Origin: Bianquea renquensis
GTDB lineage: Bacteria; Bacillota; Clostridia; Lachnospirales; Bianqueaceae
DNA: 64,000 nucleotides
Assembly: GCF_014384895.1 (NCBI RefSeq)
Contig: NZ_JACRSQ010000001.1
Coordinates: 186,001-250,000 of the forward strand
Direction of reading: 5' to 3'
Shown here: piece by piece, positions 25,887 through 34,539 of the stretch
Layout: the number at the start of each line of letters is the position of its first letter
Numbering within the stretch: the first letter of the stretch is position 1
The notes under the pieces: model-generated
Seen by the model: only the letters and a program-made list of their open reading frames with translations
Databases searched by the model: none
What the model was told of the DNA's origin: nothing
Made by a program: the position numbers and the translations under genes

Positions 25887-26588
25887 ATGATTCGAAAAAT
25901 TATACAGATTGATGAAGAAAAGTGCAACGGCTGTGGAGCGTGCGCAGAGGCATGCCATGAGGGAGCTATCGGCATGATAGGGGGGAAAGCCCGACTTCTC
26001 CGGGATGATTATTGCGATGGGTTAGGCGATTGTCTGCCGGCCTGTCCCACAGACGCCATATCCTTTGTAGAGCGGGAGGCGGCCGCCTACGATGAAGACG
26101 CTGTGAAAGCGGCGCAGCAAAAGAAAAATGATTCCATGCCCTGCGGTTGTCCGGGAACCAATATAAAACAGATTCGCCGGGAAAAAGAAGCCTGCGCCTG
26201 CTCAGACAGCGCTCCCATTGGCAGTCAGCTTTCCCAGTGGCCAGTACAGATCAAACTTGTTCCCGTAGGAGCTCCATACTTTGATGGCGCCAATCTATTG
26301 ATTGCCGCTGACTGTACGGCATACGCATACGGCGATTTCCACAATCGATTTATTAAAAACCGTGTTGCCCTAATTGGATGCCCAAAGCTCGACAGCGTGG
26401 ACTATACGGAAAAGCTGACTGCCATCATCCGAGAAAACAACATTCAGAGCGTCACAATCGTGCGGATGGAAGTCCCTTGCTGCGGCGGGTTGGAACACGC
26501 TGCAAAAGCGGCATTGCAGGCAAGCGGCAAGTTTATCCCATGGCAGGTTGTTGTCATCTCCACCGATGGGACGATCATAAAAGAATAG
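25887..26588 (+). CDS. 4Fe-4S ferredoxin-type protein with cysteine-rich C-terminal part
   Basis: The 233-residue protein starts with two ferredoxin motifs, CNGCGACAEAC and, modified, CDGLGDCLPAC followed by PTDAI. The second has C-x6-C-x3-C spacing rather than C-x2-C-x2-C-x3-C, so only one cluster may be complete. A central Cys-rich linker (PCGCPG, ACACSD) is followed by a domain with LIAADCTAYAYGDF, ALIGCPKLD and VPCCGGLE, whose cysteines suggest a further metal or redox site. It belongs to a family of putative iron-sulfur proteins in anaerobes, common beside Crp/Fnr genes. Electron transfer or redox sensing is inferred. ATG 25887 follows a GGGAGG site. Confidence 0.85.
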   Translation: MIRKIIQIDEEKCNGCGACAEACHEGAIGMIGGKARLLRDDYCDGLGDCLPACPTDAISFVEREAAAYDEDAVKAAQQKKNDSMPCGCPGTNIKQIRREKEACACSDSAPIGSQLSQWPVQIKLVPVGAPYFDGANLLIAADCTAYAYGDFHNRFIKNRVALIGCPKLDSVDYTEKLTAIIRENNIQSVTIVRMEVPCCGGLEHAAKAALQASGKFIPWQVVVISTDGTIIKE

Positions 26589-26597
26589 GGACACATC

Positions 26598-26626
26598 TTG
26601 CATTGTGGCCGTATTTCAGGTATAAT
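26598..26626 (+). promoter_or_regulatory. Promoter of the acetyltransferase gene
   Basis: -35 TTGCAT (26598-26603), 17-base spacer, consensus -10 TATAAT (26621-26626), 28 bases before the ATG at 26660's ribosome-site region. Confidence 0.75.
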
Positions 26627-26659
26627 GGACAGTACAAACAAACCAAAGGAAGACTTTGC

Positions 26660-27523
26660 ATGAAGCTGATCAAACAAATCAAAGATGATCCGCAGCTGAG
26701 GGACAGTTTTAATGGATTGGCGATGAAAACCTTCGGCCTTTCCTTTTCCGAATGGTGGCGCAGAGGATACTGGACAGATTCCTATATTCCATATGTGTTC
26801 GTGGACGGGGGAAAGGTCGTGGCCAACGCTTCTGTCAATCTCATGGATCTGATGTGGCATGGGCAGCCAAAGCGCTACATCCAGATTGGGACCGTGATGA
26901 CAGACGCGGCCTACCGCCATCAGGGGCTCTCGCGGACTCTGCTGCAGGAGATTATTGGAGATTGGGCGGACAAAAGCGACGCCCTCTATCTGTTTGCCAA
27001 CGACACAGTGCTTGATTTTTATCCCAAATTTGGATTTCAGAGAGAGAGGGAATACCAGTACAGCTCGCCCGCCCACAGCAACCAAGGAATGGCGAGGAAG
27101 CTGGACATGGAGACAGAAGCTGACCGGCAGATATTGTTGAGACATTTTCAGATGTCCAATGCCTATTCCCAATTTCCCATGAGGCACAATGTCGGGCTGC
27201 TTATGTTTTACTGCGGCTCGTTTCTGAAGGAGACTATATATTGGATTCCAGAGTTTGATGCTGTCCTAGTGGCAGAAAAAGAGAATGACACCTTGCTGTG
27301 CTATGATGTTTTCTGTGACGGGGAGGTGCCCATGACAGATCTTCTCGGGGTTGTGGCAGCACCGGATGTCGCCAAGATTATATGGGGGTTTACGCCAAAG
27401 GACACGGCTGATTGTGCCGTAGCCCCCCTTGAAGAGGACGACAATGCCCTATTTGTGTATGCGGGAAAAGAGAATCTGTTTGCAGATCACAAGCTTATGT
27501 TCCCTTTGCTGTCCCACGCATAG
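26660..27523 (+). CDS. GNAT family N-acetyltransferase
   Basis: The 287-residue protein has a GNAT fold in its first half: the acetyl-CoA pyrophosphate-binding motif is YRHQGLSRTLL (about 95-105), after strand IQIGTVMTDAAY and before DALYLFANDTVLDFYPKFGF. The C-terminal half (about 150-287) is a second domain without a clear motif, as in the Eis-like or sterol-carrier-like tails of some GNATs. The acceptor is unknown. ATG 26660 follows AAAGGA and a good promoter; a longer in-frame extension to 26378 runs inside the upstream gene and is rejected. Confidence 0.88.
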   Translation: MKLIKQIKDDPQLRDSFNGLAMKTFGLSFSEWWRRGYWTDSYIPYVFVDGGKVVANASVNLMDLMWHGQPKRYIQIGTVMTDAAYRHQGLSRTLLQEIIGDWADKSDALYLFANDTVLDFYPKFGFQREREYQYSSPAHSNQGMARKLDMETEADRQILLRHFQMSNAYSQFPMRHNVGLLMFYCGSFLKETIYWIPEFDAVLVAEKENDTLLCYDVFCDGEVPMTDLLGVVAAPDVAKIIWGFTPKDTADCAVAPLEEDDNALFVYAGKENLFADHKLMFPLLSHA

Positions 27524-27582
27524 GGAACTTCGATACCCAGATCGCATAGACTCGATACAATCTAGGGGAAAAAGGAGAGAGC

Positions 27583-28029
27583 ATGAAGATCGCGGTGATA
27601 TCGGATACGCATGGCGTATTGCGTACCGAAGTTATGCAGGCATTGGAAGGATGCGATTGCATTCTTCACGGCGGAGATATTGGGGACGAGGCGGTATTGA
27701 TCGAACTGCGGAAGATTGCAACTGTATATGCCGTGCGCGGCAACAATGATAGAGGACCGTGGGCGGAGGAGCTTGCCAGGGAGCTGACGGTCAACCTTGG
27801 GGGATATCGCTTTTATATGATTCATGATCAAAAGGAGCAAACGGAGAAGGCGGAAGGGGCGGACTTCGCCATATACGGCCATTCCCACCGGTATGCAAGT
27901 GAAATGCGGGGGGATACCCTATGGCTGAATCCCGGAAGCTGTGGGAGACGGAGGTTTAAGCTGCCGTTGACTTTCGCCATGCTGGAGCTGACGAGGGCTG
28001 GCTATCGCCTTCAGCGGCGGGAGATCTAG
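27583..28029 (+). CDS. YfcE/MJ0936-type metallophosphoesterase
   Basis: A 148-residue calcineurin-like phosphoesterase. Its metal-binding motifs are visible in order: DTHG (DxH, residues about 7-10), LHGGDIGD (GDxxD-like), GNND (GNHD variant, with Asn replacing His), and GHSH near IYGHSHRY. Relatives hydrolyse phosphodiesters such as cyclic nucleotides or bis-pNPP in vitro; the natural substrate is unknown. AAGGAGAG lies six bases before the ATG. Genes to about 30815 follow in the same direction with short gaps. Confidence 0.92.
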   Translation: MKIAVISDTHGVLRTEVMQALEGCDCILHGGDIGDEAVLIELRKIATVYAVRGNNDRGPWAEELARELTVNLGGYRFYMIHDQKEQTEKAEGADFAIYGHSHRYASEMRGDTLWLNPGSCGRRRFKLPLTFAMLELTRAGYRLQRREI

Positions 28030-28047
28030 GAAGGATGGAGGATTCAC

Positions 28048-28392
28048 ATGAACACGCGCCACGAGGTGATCGCCTTTTGTCTGACGCTGCCCGATTCATA
28101 CGAGGATTATCCGTTCCATGACGCCAACTGGACAGTGATGCGGTATAGGAAGAACAACAAGGGCTTTGCCTTTGTATACAAGAGAGATGGGCGGATTTGG
28201 ATCAATGTGAAGTGCAGTCCGGATTGGGCGGAGGTCTGGCGGAGGACATTTCCTGCGGTAATGCCAGCGTATCATATGAACAAACAACATTGGAACTCCA
28301 TCATTTTGGACGGTTCCATGGACGATCAGGATGTGCAGACGATGATCGCGGAGAGTTACCGTTTGATCAGCCAAAATAAGCATCACTCATAG
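28048..28392 (+). CDS. MmcQ/YjbR family protein
   Basis: A 114-residue protein of the YjbR/CyaY-like fold. Family marks are an N-terminal FCLTLPDSYEDYPFHD, KGFAFVYKRDGRIWINVKC in the middle, and HMNKQHWNSIILDGSMDD, all in the usual order. Function in the family is not settled; a DNA-binding role has been proposed from the fold. GGAGG is six bases before the ATG, and the gap to the previous gene is 18 bases. Confidence 0.9.
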   Translation: MNTRHEVIAFCLTLPDSYEDYPFHDANWTVMRYRKNNKGFAFVYKRDGRIWINVKCSPDWAEVWRRTFPAVMPAYHMNKQHWNSIILDGSMDDQDVQTMIAESYRLISQNKHHS

Positions 28393-28464
28393 CAACAGGA
28401 AAGTTGCCCACTATATTCCGCACAGATCAGGCCATGTGCACAGGAAAGCAGAGGAGGAATCCAT

Positions 28465-29472
28465 TTGGCAGTGGAAGATAAGCGATTTGCAGTGTTGATT
28501 GATTCTGATAATATCTCGTCCAAATATATCACATGTATTCTGGATGAAATGACGAAATACGGTGTGATTACCTATAAGCGGATCTATGGGGATTGGACGA
28601 GTACTCAGACATCGAAGTGGAAGAATGAGCTTCTGGAAAATTCGATTACCCCCATCCAGCAGTTCAGCAATACTGTGGGGAAGAATGCCACGGACTCCGC
28701 GTTGATTATCGACGCTATGGATATCCTTTACACGGGAAATGTGGAAGGCTTCTGCATCGTGTCCAGCGATAGCGATTTTACCCGGTTGGCCAGCCGTCTG
28801 CGGGAGTCGGGAATGGAGGTTATCGGGATGGGCGAGGAGAAAACGCCCAGATCGTTTCGCGCGGCCTGTACTGTCTTTACCAATCTGGAGATTTTGGTGG
28901 ATCAGGACGACGAGGAGACAGGGGAGGAGACTGCCTATACCAATTCGGTCAACCAAGCGGCTCCTCAGGTAGGAGGACAGCAGCCCGGGGAAGATCCTCA
29001 GACCCTTCGCGGAATCATTGACCAGCGAGTTATCGAGAACGACATTACGGCGATCATCAATGAAAATAGAGACAAGGACAAAGATACCGGTCTGGGGGAG
29101 ATCGGCAGCCGGCTGGTGAAAAAGTATTCGGATTTCGATGTCCGCAACTACGGGTATAGCTCTCTGTCCAAGTTTTTGGAGGAGATCGATAATTTTGAGT
29201 TGCGCAAGGCAAACAACGCCATTACAGTCCGAATCAAGGACAATAAAATTCCCAAAGAGCAGCTGGCCGACTATGTGATCCATCTTGTAAAGGCCAATGG
29301 AAAAGCGGGGATCAAGGTGGAAACTTTGGGACATAAAATTCATGACCGGTACGATCATTTCAAAGTTAAAGATTATGGCTATTCCACATTCCTCAAGTTT
29401 GTACAGAGCATCCCACAGCTGGAAGTACGAGAGAATCGCTACAAAAATAAAGTCGTGCATATCCGAGGATAA
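28465..29472 (+). CDS. NYN-domain ribonuclease-like protein with two OST-HTH (LOTUS) domains
   Basis: The 335-residue protein begins with a PIN-like NYN domain (about 5-145): first acidic site FAVLIDSDN, then TDSALIIDAMDIL and CIVSSDSDFTRLASRLRE, the expected Asp cluster of a metal-dependent nuclease. Two OST-HTH/LOTUS modules follow, about 178-255 (ending RNYGYSSLSKFLEEI) and 258-335 (ending KDYGYSTFLKFVQSI); these RNA- or G-quadruplex-binding domains are recognisable by the repeated YGYS motif. The start is TTG at 28465, with GAGGAGG seven bases upstream. An RNA-decay role is likely, with unknown target. rarA starts 11 bases after it. Confidence 0.9.
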   Translation: MAVEDKRFAVLIDSDNISSKYITCILDEMTKYGVITYKRIYGDWTSTQTSKWKNELLENSITPIQQFSNTVGKNATDSALIIDAMDILYTGNVEGFCIVSSDSDFTRLASRLRESGMEVIGMGEEKTPRSFRAACTVFTNLEILVDQDDEETGEETAYTNSVNQAAPQVGGQQPGEDPQTLRGIIDQRVIENDITAIINENRDKDKDTGLGEIGSRLVKKYSDFDVRNYGYSSLSKFLEEIDNFELRKANNAITVRIKDNKIPKEQLADYVIHLVKANGKAGIKVETLGHKIHDRYDHFKVKDYGYSTFLKFVQSIPQLEVRENRYKNKVVHIRG

Positions 29473-29483
29473 GGTGAGGACAC

Positions 29484-30815
29484 ATGCAGCAGCAATCAAT
29501 CTTTGACGATCGGGCACAGAGCAATCCGCTGGCTAGCAGGCTTCGCCCTACTGCGCTGGAGGATTTTGTGGGGCAGAGTCACCTCCTAGGACAGGGCAAG
29601 ATTCTTCGCCAGATCATCGAGCAGGATCAAATCTGTTCCATGATTTTTTGGGGACCTCCTGGCGTTGGAAAGACGACGCTGGCTAGAATCATTGCGGAGA
29701 AGACACGAGCCGATTTTATTGACTTCAGCGCGGTCACAAGCGGAATCAGAGAGATCAAGGACGTCATGTCGCGGGCGGAAGGCAGCCGGCTCATGGGCGG
29801 GAAAACCATTGTCTTTGTGGATGAAATTCACCGCTTTAATAAAGCGCAGCAGGATGCGTTCTTGCCTTTTGTGGAGAAAGGCAGCATTATTCTCATCGGG
29901 GCGACAACTGAAAATCCTTCCTTTGAAATCAACTCGGCGCTGTTGTCCCGGTGCAAGGTCTTTGTCTTGCAGGCGCTGTCCGTTGACGAGCTGGTTCAGC
30001 TACTAAAAAATGCACTGCAAAATCCTCGGGGATTTGGTGGGCAGGCGATTTTCATAGGGGATGAGATGCTCTACATGATCGCCGGGTTTGCGAATGGGGA
30101 CGCCAGAATGGCCTTGAATACCCTTGAGATGGTTGTCCTCAACGGAGAACGGCGGGAGAGCGGAATTGTGATTGCAAAGGACATTGTGGAGCAGTGCACT
30201 AGCAAAAAGTCTCTGCTGTATGACAAAAAGGGGGAGGAGCACTATAATCTGATTTCTGCGCTGCATAAATCCATGCGCAACAGCGATGTGGACGCGGCGC
30301 TGTATTGGCTCGCCCGAATGCTGGAAGCCGGGGAGGATCCACTCTATGTGGCGAGACGGCTGATCCGATTTGCCAGCGAGGATATCGGGATGGCGGACAG
30401 CCGGGCGCTGGAAATTGCCGTGGCGGCCTATCAGGCCAGCCATTTCAATGGAATGCCAGAATGCAATGTCAATCTGGCACACGCAGTGGTCTATCTGTCC
30501 ATGGCACCAAAATCGAACTCCCTCTACATAGCCTACGAAAAGGCGAAGGAAGATGCGACGAAAATGATGGCGGAGCCGGTACCGCTGGCCATCCGGAATG
30601 CGCCGACGCGGCTCATGCAGGAATTACACTATGGGGAGGGATATCAGTACGCCCATGACGCGGAGGACAAGATTACGACCCTCCAATGCCTGCCGGATTC
30701 ACTGGCAGGGCGGACGTATTACACGCCGTCCGCCCAAGGGTCGGAAATCCGGGTGAAAGAGCGCCTAGATAAGATCGAGGCCTGGAAGAGAGAGCACGGT
30801 GCAGACGCGAAGTGA
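29484..30815 (+). CDS. rarA: Replication-associated recombination protein A (RarA/MgsA)
   Basis: The 443-residue AAA+ ATPase of the RarA/WRNIP1 family acts at stalled replication forks and binds single-stranded DNA ends. Motifs: early LRPTALEDFVGQSHLLG, Walker A GPPGVGKTT (about 57-65), Walker B TIVFVDEIHRFN, sensor 1 GATTENPSFE, and the Arg finger in SALLSRCKVF. The C-terminal part shows SDVDAALYWLARMLEAGEDP and the family ending HYGEGYQYAHD. Length is normal. Confidence 0.96.
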   Translation: MQQQSIFDDRAQSNPLASRLRPTALEDFVGQSHLLGQGKILRQIIEQDQICSMIFWGPPGVGKTTLARIIAEKTRADFIDFSAVTSGIREIKDVMSRAEGSRLMGGKTIVFVDEIHRFNKAQQDAFLPFVEKGSIILIGATTENPSFEINSALLSRCKVFVLQALSVDELVQLLKNALQNPRGFGGQAIFIGDEMLYMIAGFANGDARMALNTLEMVVLNGERRESGIVIAKDIVEQCTSKKSLLYDKKGEEHYNLISALHKSMRNSDVDAALYWLARMLEAGEDPLYVARRLIRFASEDIGMADSRALEIAVAAYQASHFNGMPECNVNLAHAVVYLSMAPKSNSLYIAYEKAKEDATKMMAEPVPLAIRNAPTRLMQELHYGEGYQYAHDAEDKITTLQCLPDSLAGRTYYTPSAQGSEIRVKERLDKIEAWKREHGADAK

Positions 30816-30849
30816 TGTTTTCCGGCCTAACAGAAATTTGTATATCCAT

Positions 30850-30878
30850 TTGTGTTTTATCCCAAGATCGTGTATAAT
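30850..30878 (+). promoter_or_regulatory. Promoter of the XpaC-like gene
   Basis: -35 TTGTGT (30850-30855), 17-base spacer, consensus -10 TATAAT (30873-30878), in the 92-bp gap after rarA. Confidence 0.7.
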
Positions 30879-30907
30879 AGAAGAAGACTGTTTTGGAGGG
30901 ACGAAGG

Positions 30908-32074
30908 ATGGACAACCATGATTTTTCAAATATAGGTCAACAGATTAAATCTATGGTGCAGGACGCGATCAACACGATGGATTTTAAAAAGTTGAATCAA
31001 GATATTGGCAGTACGGTCAACAGCGCGCTGAATGAGCTTCGGGAGGGGATTAAATCCGCAGGGCAGGGGGCAAGGCCGGAAGCCCAGCGCCCGAAGGAGC
31101 CGCCGGCGAAAGCAGCGCCGCCGCCTCCTGTGGCCCGCTCACAGGCCTACATCAATCCAAAGCCATCCGGAAGCGTATCGGGCGTTTTGTGCATCGTGTT
31201 CGGCGCCATCGGACTCGGACTTGCGGGGATCGCTCTGGCGGTATCCGCCATTGTGGGAGCTGTCAACAATAGCCTGGCGGCGCTGGGAGGTACGGCGCTG
31301 GGCTACATTGCTCCGCTGGCCGTCCTCTGCGGATGCCTGATGACGCGGGGGGTGTATCTGCGCAAGCGAGTGGCCAGGTTTCGACAGTATACCCGGCAGT
31401 TGCGGGGGCGAACCTACTGCCAGTTGAAAGAGCTGGCCGACCATTTGGGCAAATCAGTGAAATATGTGGCGAAGGATGTCCGCAAGATGATTCGGCTGGG
31501 CATGTTTCCGGAAGGTCGTCTGGATGATCAGCAGAGCTGTTTGATGTTGGACAATGAGACGTATCAACAGTATTTGTCTGCGCAAGAGGCACACAGGCAG
31601 CAGAAGATGGCACAGGCGAAGGAAGAGCAGGCGGTTCTTTCTCCCGAGGACAGAGCCGTTATTGAGGAGGGACGCCGTTACATCACACAGATCCGGGAGA
31701 TGAACGATGCGATTCCCGGGGAGGAGGTATCGGCGCAGTTAGAACAGCTGGAGATGGTGACGTCGAAGATCTTCTCTCATGTGGAGCGGCATCCGAAGCA
31801 GATTCCCGAGATCCGCAAATTCATGTCCTATTATCTTCCGACGACGCTAAAATTGGTTAAGGCTTACCGGGAATTTGACTCTCAACCCATTGCGGGTGAG
31901 ACGATTTCATCAGCGAAAGAGGAGATACAAAATACGTTGGACACGATCAACCTGGCCTTTGTAAAGCTGTTGGATAGCCTATTTGAAGATGCGGCTTTCG
32001 ATATATCCACAGATATCACCGTATTACAGACGATGCTGGCCCAGGAGGGGTTGACAAAGAAAGATTTTGGGTAA
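30908..32074 (+). CDS. XpaC-like (5-bromo-4-chloroindolyl phosphate hydrolysis family) membrane protein
   Basis: The 388-residue protein has a polar N terminus with a Pro/Ala-rich linker (about 60-85), two membrane segments (about 95-120 and 125-148), and a long helical cytosolic part. A segment CQLKELADHLGKSVKYVAKDVRKMI resembles a winged-helix motif. The tail (ISSAKEEIQNTLDTINLAF and LLDSLFEDAAFDISTDI) is the family signature. Despite its name, no hydrolase activity is proven for the family; it often sits beside telA-like genes, which are absent here. ATG 30908 has GGAGGG seven bases upstream; a TTG 15 bases earlier overlaps that site and is rejected. Confidence 0.82.
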   Translation: MDNHDFSNIGQQIKSMVQDAINTMDFKKLNQDIGSTVNSALNELREGIKSAGQGARPEAQRPKEPPAKAAPPPPVARSQAYINPKPSGSVSGVLCIVFGAIGLGLAGIALAVSAIVGAVNNSLAALGGTALGYIAPLAVLCGCLMTRGVYLRKRVARFRQYTRQLRGRTYCQLKELADHLGKSVKYVAKDVRKMIRLGMFPEGRLDDQQSCLMLDNETYQQYLSAQEAHRQQKMAQAKEEQAVLSPEDRAVIEEGRRYITQIREMNDAIPGEEVSAQLEQLEMVTSKIFSHVERHPKQIPEIRKFMSYYLPTTLKLVKAYREFDSQPIAGETISSAKEEIQNTLDTINLAFVKLLDSLFEDAAFDISTDITVLQTMLAQEGLTKKDFG

Positions 32075-32137
32075 GGCTTGTAGAGACGCGCGGGACAGCG
32101 CGTGTTCTTACTACGTCTTTGATTTAGGAGGATGGAC

Positions 32138-34315
32138 ATGACGGATAAAGAAATGTTTGGGGAAGCCAGATGGGTTTCGCCGGGGAGCGGGACTGATACG
32201 CCTTGTCTCCGCAAGGTATTTGAGAGCAAGGGGGGAGAGACTGGCAGGATCACCATCTGCGGGTTAGGTTTTTTTGAGTTGTATATCAATGGACATCGTG
32301 TGAACGAGGAGGTATTCGTTCCCGTCAACAGCGATTATCACCCGATGCCACACGCCCATTGTGTCCAGGCATTTGGTGAGGAGCTGCGGCATCGAATCTA
32401 CTGTATGACCTTTGACATTTCAGAATGGCTTCGGGAGGGAGACAACTGTATCGGCGTCATGCTGGGACCGGGTTACTATGCCAGCGAACCGCGATACGGG
32501 GATGTCAAGGCATGCTGGACCATTGAACTCATCGATGAGGATTCCGGTGTGCGCCGTTCGGATTCTGACGAGACGGTGAAGTGGGCACAGGGGCCTGTCT
32601 TGACGAGCGATTTCTATAGAGGGGAGACTCAGGACGACAACTACCGGATGGAGGGATGGATGGAGCCGGAGTATGAAGATGCGGCGTGGCATGCGGTTGA
32701 GGTCGTGCCGGCGCCCGACAGCGAATATTATCTCCAGGATTGTCCGGCCGACCGTGTGATTCGCCACTGTGAACCGATCTTAATTCAAGAGACCGATACC
32801 CACCGGCTCTACGATGTTGGAGAAAATATCAGCGGCTATCCCATTATCCGCTGTGACAGCCGGACGCCGCAGGCTATCCTCCTTCGGGTTGGGGAGGAGC
32901 GCGCGCCGGAAGGAGGGCTAGAGGAAGCGAGGGTTCATTGGCAACAGAGCCGGTTTCAGACCGATGGAACACCCAGACGGTATCACACCCGGTTTACGTG
33001 GAATGCCTTCCGGTATGTGGAGGTCACGAAAAATGCCGTTGTGGAGGACTGTGCGGTCGTTCATTCGGCGGTGGCGGTGACGTCCACCTTTTCTTCCGGA
33101 CAGGAAACGTTAAACTGGCTGTACGAGGCATATCTGAGAACCCAGCTCTGCAATATGCACGGGGGAATTCCATCGGATTGCCCGCATCTGGAACGGCATG
33201 GCTATACGGGGGATGGACAACTGACCTGTGAGGCCGCCATGTTGCTGTTGGATGGGCAAGCCTTCTATCGGAAATGGATCCGGGATATTTCGGATTGTCA
33301 GGACCGTCACTCCGGCCATGTGCAGTACACGGCGCCGTATTTTCACGCGGGCGGCGGGCCCGGCGGATGGGGCTGCGCCATCGTTGAGGTGCCCTATGTC
33401 TACTACAGGCAGTACGGCGATACGCAGGTGTTGGAGGAATTGTATCCTCAGATGCTTCGATATTTTGACTATCTGGATGCGCACAGCGAGGAGGACCTGG
33501 TCGTAAGCGATCAGCCAGGACTCTGGTGCCTTGGCGACTGGTGTACGCCGGAGCCCATCCAAATTCCGGAGCCTCTTGTCAATACCTACTATTATGTGAA
33601 GTCGCTACACAGGGTGATGGAGATTGCCACCATTCTGGATAGGCCGGACGACATTGTAGATCTTGCGCTGCGGGCGCAACAAAAATCCATTGCACTGGTG
33701 AAACAGTATTATGACCCGGAGACCGGGGATTTTGCCGGCAATGTACAGGGCGCCAATGCCTTTATGGTGGATCTGGGCCTTGGAGATGAGCGCACGCTGC
33801 ACAATATGGTGTCCAGGTATGAATCCTCGGGGATGTATGACACTGGGATTTTTGGCACGGATGTTGTCACCCGTGTTCTCTTTGAGCGGGGGTATGGGCA
33901 GCTGGCCTATGACTTGCTGACCTCAGAGGGGCAGTATTCCTTTGCCAATTGGAAGCGCCAGGGGGCGACAACGCTGTGGGAATATTGGACTGGGGAGCGC
34001 TCTCACAGCCATCCCATGTTTGGAGCTGTCAGCCGGTACCTGTTCCAATACTTGCTGGGAATTCGACAGCGGCCGGAATCAGCTGGATATCAGAGCATAG
34101 AGATTGCGCCATATCCCATACCAGAATTGTCCCATATCAAGGGCAGCATTATGACACCTCGAGGGGAGATTCGGGTCGAAATCCGGCGAAAGGACGGAAA
34201 AGCGCGGTTTCAGATCCATGTTGCACCCAATGTCCAGGCGGAGTTCTCCTATGGGACAAATCGCCAGCGGTTGGAAGCGGGGGATCACACGATCTGTGTC
34301 AATGAAATCGGATAA
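32138..34315 (+). CDS. GH78-type alpha-L-rhamnosidase
   Basis: The 725-residue protein starts with beta-rich domains typical of bacterial rhamnosidases (ITICGLGFFELYINGHRVN, then GDNCIGVMLGPGYYAS), followed by an (alpha/alpha)6 barrel. The catalytic segment SDCPHLERHGYTGDGQ (about 347-362) matches the family's DCPxxERxGWTGDxQ pattern, with the Glu as probable general acid. The C-terminal domain has ATTLWEYWTGERSHSHPMFG, another family hallmark. No signal peptide is seen, so it likely acts on imported rhamnosides. ATG 32138 lies six bases after AGGAGG. It stands alone between an XpaC-like gene and a terminator. Confidence 0.92.
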   Translation: MTDKEMFGEARWVSPGSGTDTPCLRKVFESKGGETGRITICGLGFFELYINGHRVNEEVFVPVNSDYHPMPHAHCVQAFGEELRHRIYCMTFDISEWLREGDNCIGVMLGPGYYASEPRYGDVKACWTIELIDEDSGVRRSDSDETVKWAQGPVLTSDFYRGETQDDNYRMEGWMEPEYEDAAWHAVEVVPAPDSEYYLQDCPADRVIRHCEPILIQETDTHRLYDVGENISGYPIIRCDSRTPQAILLRVGEERAPEGGLEEARVHWQQSRFQTDGTPRRYHTRFTWNAFRYVEVTKNAVVEDCAVVHSAVAVTSTFSSGQETLNWLYEAYLRTQLCNMHGGIPSDCPHLERHGYTGDGQLTCEAAMLLLDGQAFYRKWIRDISDCQDRHSGHVQYTAPYFHAGGGPGGWGCAIVEVPYVYYRQYGDTQVLEELYPQMLRYFDYLDAHSEEDLVVSDQPGLWCLGDWCTPEPIQIPEPLVNTYYYVKSLHRVMEIATILDRPDDIVDLALRAQQKSIALVKQYYDPETGDFAGNVQGANAFMVDLGLGDERTLHNMVSRYESSGMYDTGIFGTDVVTRVLFERGYGQLAYDLLTSEGQYSFANWKRQGATTLWEYWTGERSHSHPMFGAVSRYLFQYLLGIRQRPESAGYQSIEIAPYPIPELSHIKGSIMTPRGEIRVEIRRKDGKARFQIHVAPNVQAEFSYGTNRQRLEAGDHTICVNEIG

Positions 34316-34378
34316 GCTGTTTTCGTGACAGAAGCGGAGCAAATGTGGAAGCGGCGTTGCGCTGGACAGAAAAAAGGC

Positions 34379-34421
34379 ACCTCCTATAGCAGAGTTGCGG
34401 AACTGCTATGGGAGGTTTGTT
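34379..34421 (+). terminator. Terminator after the rhamnosidase gene
   Basis: ACCTCCTATAGCAG (34379-34392) pairs with CTGCTATGGGAGGT (34403-34416) with one G-T pair, then TTGTTA. The 224-bp gap to the next gene holds this hairpin and a possible -10 (TACAAT, 34501-34506) with a poor -35. Confidence 0.7.
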
Positions 34422-34539
34422 AGAATGATTTCAATGCACACTGTGCCTGCATTTTAAGGGAGTCATAAAAATAATAGTGGTAATACTGTGTCCATTATGG
34501 TACAATAGATGGAAAACACTCTATGAAGGAATGAAAAGT

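Noticed and set aside
26378..26659. N-terminal extension of the acetyltransferase
   Set aside because: It overlaps the upstream iron-sulfur gene; a promoter and ribosome site support ATG 26660.
32081..32108. Terminator after the XpaC-like gene
   Set aside because: ACGCGC/GCGCGT forms a short stem, but no proper T run follows, so it is not listed as a terminator.
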